Origin: Dichetophora obliterata | Lineage: Eukaryota; Arthropoda; Insecta; Diptera; Sciomyzidae | Length of the DNA: 64,000 nt | Direction: 5' to 3' | NCBI GenBank assembly: GCA_963920525.1 | Contig: OY986438.1 | Coordinates: forward strand, 119,515,720 to 119,579,719 | Shown: positions 57,522-64,000 of the stretch, in pieces | How positions within the stretch are numbered: position 1 is the stretch's first letter | How the letters are laid out: each line of letters starts with the position of its first letter | Position numbers and translations under genes: made by a program | Notes under the pieces: model-generated | The model's input: only the letters and a program-made list of their open reading frames with translations | What the model was told of the DNA's origin: nothing | The model's database searches: none

Positions 57522-58357
57522 TTTTACGAGTCAATGAAAATAGTTAAAATGAATGTACCTATGTTGTCGTATTATCTGATGTTTTTATATATAATCGAGC
57601 TAAATGGGACTAATGTACATATATCAAACAAATGGAAAATATGTTCTCGATTAAAAATTTACTTTACAAAAATCAACTAAAATTTAAAAAATCTTAAACA
57701 CAGGAAAACTGACAGGAAAACTCAACAATTTAAAGTAAAGTAATAAAACGAGAATTAAGGTGCAAAAACACAAACTACGAAATACCAAGCACACTGCTTT
57801 AACTCACAGAGTTAGCGCTGACTGCTAACCATAAGGCAGCTCTCGTCAACCTGAAATGTCACTATGGCTATAGTTTAGAATGAAAAGTTTGCTACGATTC
57901 ACTTACCACTAGCAATAGTCGAGCGGGTTAAGACTTTGGCTGTTTTATTCAAGGAACTTTAATTTTTTTTTATGTGAAGTGGACAATATTTTGAAGCAGT
58001 TTGACATGAGCAATTCCCAGATTTCTTCAGTTACTAGCGATACCCAAACCTCCAATAAAAACGGTATTAAAATTGGTTATTTTCATTTTTGTACAACGAA
58101 AAATTAAATAAAAATGTTACTATTATATACTTCCTGTAAATATCTAAGATTTTAACTTTCCGTTTGAATAGTATAAATTGCATAAATTTCGAGAAAATAT
58201 TAGACACATACTAATCGGCTTGGACAAAATTATAAAATATCGCTTTAAAAATCCGATTTGCTTTTGACTTTTCCAGCTCTAGTTTCAAAGAAAAACGTAA
58301 AACAACAAATTAAAAAAAGGATCACAAATAGAAACTACTTAAAAATCCATAGATTAT
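57522..58357. other. AT-rich DNA, no gene recognised
   Basis: No termini or frames recognised. Probably intronic. Confidence 0.35.
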
Positions 58358-59118
58358 AAAGGGTGATCCAATACGAGGTCACTTCTTCAACTGGGTTGTT
58401 TGACAGCTGTTATGTGTCAAATTTCTTTTCCATATGACGTTTGAGTTCAGTATTCAATACGGCCAAATCATGAATAGACTTACTCCTGAACAACGTTTAT
58501 CAATTGCGGAAACCTACTACCAAAGTCAGTCATCAGTTAGAGAATGTTATAGAGTTCTTCAACATCATTTTGGTAGTTATGGCCGTCCAAACCAGAGATA
58601 AAGAGATGGGAAACTCCGTTGGAGAGGGATAGCATTATGTTCAATTTTACGTTAAATTGGCTCCAATACTAGCACAAAACACTTATACTATGTCGTAAAA
58701 TCAACGGAAAACACCCCTGGCTTCTGGTAGATTGAAGAAATTCACCAGTTACGTTTGAGGTCCGATAACTGTAAAACAGCATATTATTGCAAGAAAATGG
58801 GTAACGAAAGGTATACCACAAAAGACGTCGGAAAAGCAATGGAAAACATCCCTGAAAAATCATGGTGAAATTACTTTAGAATAATTACACCATAGGAATC
58901 TGTTCAAGCAGTGTTGCCGCTTGGAAAAATGCATGGATACTTTTTTAAGCCTCAGTTTAAGTTTAAATACTTTTTTAATAAATAATTTTTATATGAACAT
59001 ATGTTTTTATTTGCAAAAATATAAAAAAGGAGGCATTTCCTTAAATTCGACAAAAACTTTAAGAAAAATTATGACATTGAGACATTTTTGAACATTACTT
59101 TTTTTATCAAAAAATGCA

Positions 59119-59305
59119 TTAACGCAACCTCTTAACAAAGAACTTTAAAATTTTGTGATAAATATAATAAGTCTGCCTCATAGCTCAGCTGCTGCTGAAT
59201 GATTTTTTTCTAATTTAAAACTTACTATAAACGATAAGACTAGTCGATTTTTTTTGGGAATAGGTAAAGGTATATTGTTTTGCAAAATACTTAAAAACGA
59301 ATAAT
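59119..59305 (+). pseudogene. hAT C-terminal dimerisation domain relic
   Basis: The frame reads SLPHSSAAAE, a stop in place of Arg, FFSNLKLTINDKTSR, matching the LPHSSAAAER-FS signature of hATC. Two stops lie inside. The N-terminal part of the transposase is missing on this side. Confidence 0.75.
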
Positions 59306-59422
59306 TTTTAACTTTTAAATTTAATTTAAATATAGGGCAATAGCAACCCATTTTATTTATATTACACTTAACTGAATAAGCTATTAAATTACTTTTTTAT
59401 GTATTTATATATTATTTTGTAT

Positions 59423-60917
59423 CATAGCTGTAAAATAATTATTATTAATCGTATTCATTAGCAATTCGATTATTTTTTTAGAAATGTGAAATAATTGATT
59501 CAGTACAATTATTTTCTGTTTGTAATTGTAATATAATAACATTCATAAAATAATTACGATTTTTTCAGATGACGAAAATAATTAAAAATAATTAAAAGTA
59601 ATCAAGAAAAATAATCAGACTACTTTTAGAAATTATGTTTGATTCTTTTTGATTATTTCAAAAATTTCAGTCTAAAATACTAAAATTGTTGTTGTATTTT
59701 TTGATAAATTAACATAGAAATTGTTAAACAAAGATTGTCAAAAAACAAGAACGAAAAAACGCATTACAACATTTGCTCCGTTAGTTTTATCGATCACTTT
59801 TTTCTTCTTTCTTGTTTTTTAAAAACTTTTTTAATGATTATTTACATATCTATTTCTTTATAAATTAAATTTTACAAAATATTCCGTACTTTAAAATAAA
59901 ATTCTTAAATAATCAAACAGAATCAAAGTAGTAGTAGTACTTTATTGAGTTTTTAATTAATCGATATTACAAAATATATATATATAAACAATTTCTTATT
60001 TGTTACAGCCGCTAATGCTATAATGTATGGCCTGCCTGGTCTGTTACACTATTAACTAAATTAATAATCAAAAGCCACTTGGCTATAATATTATTACAGA
60101 ATAATTTACTCCTGCTCAAGGAGTATTTTAACATTTGCTTTTTACGATTATCCTAAAAGCATATGTGTGAAAGAGACAACGACAGCTTGTATACGGCGAG
60201 ACATATACAAGCACTAAAAATACTAAACATTTGATAAATTACATCAAATGCAGATTTTACGTTCACATATAGAATTATAAAAATACGCAATCACTAAAAA
60301 TATAATATATTAAATCATTAATGTTATGGTCACGATAATCACTAATAAAATTCAGCCGTTCAGTTGAATTCAATTGCAGCGGCTAGGTACAGTTCGCTTC
60401 AACTCGTTTAGGATGTCGTCAAGTATTCCTCTTTTTATAAAACAGTACTATACAAGCCATGTATAGCATTAGCAGCGGTAACAGAGAAGGAACCATGAAC
60501 CTAAAATTCATACTGTAGCTCCCAACATATTTGTTAATAAAACTTATTAAGTTTTTGTATAACTGTTATTCGTTTAACTGTGTTAACTGAAAAAGCCGTA
60601 TCAGCGTATGGGCGATTTCAGTTAAAAATTACTGGTTGCACTTCACAACCTCACCGTTGAAACGATGCGAGTCGACCTCAAACAGAATCAAAAATAATAT
60701 CTATAAGTAGTTGGATTATTTTTTCTTGATTACTTTTTATTCTTTTTGATTATTTTCCTTATTCCAAGTAGTCGTAATTATTTTTTGATTACTTTTAATC
60801 TAAATCAATTGCTTATCAAACACATCTCCCTTAAGGATTATATGATTATAATTATTTTTAAAGTATAATAATATAATCTAATTGTTTATTAATCGTAATC
60901 GCAATTTAACAGCTATG
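59423..60917. mobile_element. Non-coding hAT-like element, innermost layer
   Basis: Ends CATAGCTGTAAAAT and the inverse of CATAGCTGTTAAAT, with TTTTGTAT duplicated (59415-59422, 60918-60925), fitting the hAT 8-bp rule. Both subterminal regions carry dense AATAATTA and TTTTTGATTA words in inverted orientation (59560-59660, 60690-60800), a likely set of transposase-binding sites. 1495 bp without a credible gene. Confidence 0.85.
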
Positions 60918-60977
60918 TTTTGTATATAGTTTTTTGTATAAATATCAAACCTTTAAAATTCATGTAATAAACATAAT

Positions 60978-61226
60978 TTATAAAAAATATAAAAATAACA
61001 CAAAATATAACAGACTGAAGTACTGAAATGTACTTATGTTCCTTGTTAAGTCAGTCGCCGGTAGTCTAAAATTGTTATCTTCTTTTTCTTCTTCATCTTT
61101 CAAAAGTATAGTTTCTGAGAATTCACCGTAAAAGTTGTGTAAGAATACTGAAGTTATCTCCGCTATTACATCCGTTTTAGTAGGTGTCGAGCGCACAGCA
61201 GAAATATACATACTCTTTACACTCAT
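60978..61226 (-). other. Unassigned 82-residue frame inside the third-layer hAT
   Basis: The minus-strand frame reads MSVKSMYISAVRSTPTKTDV and contains an acidic stretch (KDEEEKEDNN). I recognise no domain. It may be chance or decayed transposase in another orientation. Confidence 0.15.
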
Positions 61227-62276
61227 TTATTTCAAAACTACTTTTTTCGGCAATGTGTTGTATCGAAAACAAAAGCTATCCAGCCGAATCATGTGAAATT
61301 TTAATATGTTATTCACATCAGTGGCTTTCGCTATCAAAATTTAAAAAAATCGTATATTTTACACTGAATAACCAGTAAGAAACCCTGTTTTTAGAACTTA
61401 AATATTAAAAGCGCGTCATACTGTCAATTTTCAGTGTTTTTTTCTAGTCCCGGCCATAGCTGAACTCTATTACTAGAAGAGTAAATATCAACAACAGTGA
61501 CGAAGATCTTTATTTGAAAGGCTCTAATTGAGCACCTTTTTGAACATAATTGAAACATTTTTATGAGTGTTTCAATATACCTTCAAAGTTTAAATATCGT
61601 TGTTCATTATTTTAACTTTTAAAAAAATAAATCCTAAAAATATTTAAAATATTCAAGCACTAAGTCTTAATATTATTATTTTTTATTTTATATATGTATA
61701 TGCTTTGTTTCTCACTATTACATTTTAACAAAACTATTTGTTAGGCTTCAAATTAGATAAATAGAATTGTTATTAAAGCTTAAAAAATTGGGTTTCAGTA
61801 CTGTAGTATGTGGATACTTTTTTCTGAAGTGGATACATTTGTGACTTTTTCATGGATACTTTTTTTAGAATCGTCGCGGCAACACTGATCTGAGGTGAAC
61901 TCACGTACACAATAAATGAGTTTCACCAAAGTACATAAAAATGGAAAAAACATATGTTTTGACGTCACAAAATTTAAGTTTCCTATCTCTTTATCTCTGG
62001 TCCAAACCATGAAACCATCGCCAAATTTCGAACCAATTTTACACTGTTGGACATTCATCATTCAACCAGAGTGCGTAGAGCCCGTAATTTTGAGAACATT
62101 GCTGCAGTAGCAGAGAGTGTTCGGGAAAACTGTGAACAATCGATTCGTCGCCGATCTCGAATTTTGTCGAAATTTGAAAGTTGCACCCACAGAATGGACT
62201 ATTTATGAGCTAGTCGTGGGCAACATTTGAACGAAATAATTCTTAAACATTCTGCTTTATTCTGAATAACGAAAAT

Positions 62277-62333
62277 GCACACCAACGACAAGCAAAAAAG
62301 TATCGCTACTCGTGTCGCTTGTCGTTGGTGTGC
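62277..62333. repeat. Perfect 17-bp hairpin
   Basis: GCACACCAACGACAAGC at 62277-62293 is exactly complementary to 62317-62333, with a 23-nt loop. It lies in the 3' part of the outer mariner remnant. No target duplication beyond a possible TGC is seen. Confidence 0.75.
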
Positions 62334-62468
62334 TGCTTCGTGATATAGAACAATGCAGTGAGTTGTAGGAACCAAGCTATCATTCCAAATAAAGATTTGT
62401 ATCAATACATTGATTTTTATGTATTTTATTTAGAAAAAAAGTAGGAAGCTCTTATTGGATAAAAAATT

Positions 62469-62729
62469 ACAGATTTAGGGGGTTAGTTTCCCCCTTCTTT
62501 CTGCATACGCTCTTGCTTACAGCAATTTCCAGAAAGATACATTTTTGCAGCTAATAAATAATCAATGAAGTAAAATATAAGGAAATGGTGTTTCTAACAC
62601 ATTCACTGTACGTGAACTGTCGCAACATTCGTAAATTGTGCGAGCGAGACAGAGAGTGTTTTTGGACATCTCTAAGAACACTAGCATCTGATTGGAAAAT
62701 TCCTCAGCAAAATAGTTGCAAATAATTTA
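62469..62729. other. Candidate promoter/leader of the THAP exon
   Basis: 62600-62700 is less AT-rich (GTGCGAGCGAGACAGAGAGTG) and precedes the THAP-like ATG. No core promoter motif is convincing. Confidence 0.3.
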
Positions 62730-62797
62730 ATGCGTTGTGCGGTTAAAAATTGTAAAAGTTCCCGAAAACTTAAAAGCAATGCACTTTCGTTACACAG
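62730..62797 (+). CDS. Putative first exon of a THAP-domain protein
   Basis: The frame MRCAVKNCKSSRKLKSNALS then LHR fits the start of a THAP zinc finger: Met near the Cys-x4-Cys pair (CAVKNC) followed after about 13 residues by the (F/L)HRFP region. The exon ends AG|GTAAAT at 62797/62798 in phase 2; joining AG to an A-starting exon with TTTCCA would give the expected HRFP. THAP domains bind DNA in host regulators and in P-element-like transposases, so this could be either. The next exon was not recognised in the remaining 1.2 kb. Confidence 0.5.
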
Positions 62798-62803
62798 GTA
62801 AAT
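62798..62803 (+). promoter_or_regulatory. Putative splice donor GTAAAT
   Basis: Follows CAG at the THAP-like exon end. The position agrees with the expected protein motif. Confidence 0.45.
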
Positions 62804-63860
62804 ATGTCCATACGGTTTGAATTCTTTTAACAAAAGTGCTTTATTTAGTTTCTAACGATATTTTTTAACTTATTTGTATTAGAAATTTATATACTTCTTA
62901 TTAAAAATGGTTTAAAAATGCAATTTTAACATTTGATTTTGCGCCAGTTTGATCAAACCACATCTGTCAAAGCACAAACACTGCTTCAGGGGCGCAGTTA
63001 TTTTTCACAGTTGAATATATTTTTGGGGCGCTATTTTTTCAGCATAGTGAATCAGATTTAGTACCTGTTTGTTAAATTTTTTCGATTTCTGCACAACAAC
63101 TAGGCAGAAACACCAAAAAAAAAATAAGGATTTTAAAAAATTAATCTAATTTCATTTGCAATTAAAGTTCAATTTTAGAATTTATATGCCTTAAAATTTA
63201 GCAAAATTACCCAAAAATCTTGCTGTTTTTCTAATTTTTCAGCAAAACTAAGCTTTGTGGGTATTAAAACAAAGGTAGTGTGCGTATCTATTCAACGAGG
63301 TGTCAAACATAAAATTCCATGCATAACTTTTTAAGATATAATTTTTCTTTTACAATTAGAATTTGTTTGAAAAACTAGTGGTTTCCCTTTTACGAAAGCA
63401 ATACATTAAAAAGAGAATTATAAAAAAGATAACTACATCCAGAAGTACTGTAGACAGCAAAACCTGTGTTGGACTTACTGAGGTTTGTATTCCCTTACCA
63501 GCGGCCGAAGGCCCCCTATTTAAAAGAGACAGCTAAGTACATTTAGTTTTATTTATTAAATATGAAAAAACCTCGCGATTATTAGTAAAAAAGGGTTGTA
63601 TCTTAAACGCATGTATTTTTATGTTTGATACCTTGTTGAATAGGTACTTGTATTATCTTTCTTTTGATACCCATGAAGTTTAGTTTTACTGGAAAACTTA
63701 AAAAATCGGCTAGATTTTTAGTCCATTTTTTCCAACGTTCGATGCCTATAACTTCTAAGCCAACTGCCAGCAATCTGAAATTTTTTAAAATTTAATCTTG
63801 TTGCTATTCTATAAATTTTAATGCATTGGAACAAACTTTAACAGTTTGCGCCTTCTTTTA
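62804..63860. other. Putative intron or spacer, no gene recognised
   Basis: AT-rich. It contains the repeat shared with 49660-49810 at about 63660-63800. Several AG acceptor-like sites exist (for example near 62955), but none gives a convincing THAP continuation. Confidence 0.35.
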
Positions 63861-64000
63861 CAGTGGTGGCCACTGGAGTATAACACACTTATATTTAAAC
63901 GAAATAATATATTTCATTCCATGATTTCGATGACAAAGGTTAAACTTATACAGGGTTGTCCATATTCGAAGCGCCCATTTTATTTTTAAATAAATCAAAG
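63861..64000. mobile_element. Tc1-type terminus cut by the window edge
   Basis: TA then CAGTGGTGGCCACTGGAGTA followed by TAACACAC resembles the terminal repeat of Tc1-type elements. No transposase is inside the window. Confidence 0.4.
63951..64000. mobile_element. Mariner-type terminus cut by the window edge
   Basis: TA (63949-63950) followed by CAGGGTTGTCCATATTCGAA and GCGCCC is a mariner-like end similar in its first bases to the rosa-type ends here (CAGGGTCCGCC). The element would continue past the window. Confidence 0.5.

Larger units (their letters stand above)
58909..61887 (+). mobile_element. hAT element, third layer
   Basis: The perfect 12-bp ends CAGTGTTGCCGC face each other. Both subterminal regions hold GGATACTTTTTT words (58932, 61812, 61853). 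The flanking octamers TGTTCAAG and ATCTGAGG do not match, so the duplication is lost or one end was rearranged. A hATC-domain relic supports the class. The termini resemble those of the hAT at 10692-14170 (CAGTGTTGCCAG). Confidence 0.7.
58593..61999. mobile_element. hAT element, second layer of the nest
   Basis: Ends CAGAGATAAAGAGATGGGAA and inverse of CAGAGATAAAGAGATAGGAA, with GTCCAAAC repeated on both sides (58585-58592, 62000-62007), a perfect 8-bp duplication with the hAT target pattern. The host mariner frame is restored by removing it. Its own sequence is only about 430 bp (58593-58908 and 61888-61999); the rest is the next hAT. Confidence 0.88.
58470..62250 (+). pseudogene. Mariner-like transposase remnant split by hAT insertion
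   Basis: MNRLTPEQRLSIAETYYQSQ and ECYRVLQHHFGSYGRPN (58470-58592) form a helix-turn-helix domain. After the insertion, at 62001-62160, the frame goes on with HETIAKFRTNFTLLDIHHST, NFENIAAVAESVRENCEQS and IRRRSRI. Then a deletion leads to SRGQHLNEIILKH. Similarity to the rosa-type N-terminus (ENIAAVAESVR) and C-terminus places it in the same wider group. Confidence 0.7.
58358..62468 (+). mobile_element. Deleted mariner-like element, outermost layer of a four-level nest
   Basis: Left end near 58361 reads GGGTGATCCAATACGAGGTC; the right end near 62440-62460 contains the approximate inverse (ATCCAATAAGAGCT). A transposase N-terminus lies at 58470-58592, and after the nested insertions it continues at 62008 and then jumps to the last residues (SRGQHLNEII) near 62206-62250, so the catalytic middle is deleted. 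Boundaries are approximate; TA on the left is seen. Confidence 0.65.

Noticed and set aside
58901..61895. 8-bp duplication for the third-layer hAT
   Set aside because: TGTTCAAG and ATCTGAGG do not match, so the layer is called from termini and the hATC relic only.

Overview
The window looks like a piece of a dipteran genome, most likely a tephritid fruit fly. It is very AT-rich, has spliceosomal introns and no bacterial gene organisation, and is packed with insect transposon families. Two copies of a mariner-type element whose transposase has 41 residues between its second and third catalytic positions (DD41D, the rosa type described from Ceratitis rosa) point to Tephritidae. The species assignment is inference. 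No complete host gene is visible. The window is mainly intergenic and intronic DNA filled with nested, mostly decayed transposons.

Layout. 0-10 kb: non-coding TIR elements (a piggyBac-like MITE at 690-1226, a TA-flanked element at 3932-4698 carrying a tRNA-like sequence split by a perfect 72-bp foldback, a non-coding hAT at 6493-8323 holding two nested 3-bp-TSD MITEs), a non-LTR tail relic, a 25-bp minisatellite. 10.7-14.2 kb: a hAT element with exact 8-bp TSD, broken by a 5'-truncated non-LTR retrotransposon. 15.9-21.6 kb: a Harbinger-like non-coding element interrupted by a rosa mariner, itself interrupted by a Transib-like element, and by a second non-LTR fragment. 22-27.2 kb: a long-TIR element with a tRNA-like core, a non-LTR relic, a tandem block of about 540-bp units with two MITEs in it. 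27.8-32.05 kb: an almost intact CR1/Jockey-group retrotransposon (ORF1, endonuclease, reverse transcriptase) with one homopolymer frameshift. 35.3-37.3 kb: the second Harbinger-like copy, in inverted orientation. 37.9-41.0 kb: another hAT relic holding a second copy of the truncated retrotransposon. 42.4-46.8 kb: a MITE, three Tc1-type elements or relics (two with IR/DR-type ends), and a Ty3/Gypsy integrase relic. 47-51.4 kb: non-coding, probable TIR elements.

About 52.0-53.9 kb is different: less AT-rich, T-poor on the + strand, with CTG and AC repeats, ending in a short ATG reading frame with a hydrophobic start and a GTAAGA donor. I read this as the 5' exon of a host gene on the + strand, followed by a transposon-filled first intron. 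That intron region contains a full-length dead rosa element (56221-57519) and a four-level nest: mariner > hAT > hAT > hAT (58.36-62.47 kb). At 62730-62797 there is a likely first exon of a THAP-domain protein with a GTAAAT donor. The window ends inside two more transposon termini.

Working together: most features are parasites nested in parasites, and insertion order can be read directly from target-site duplications. Every transposase seen carries stops, frameshifts or lost catalytic residues. The only element that looks recently active is the retrotransposon at 27.8-32.05 kb.
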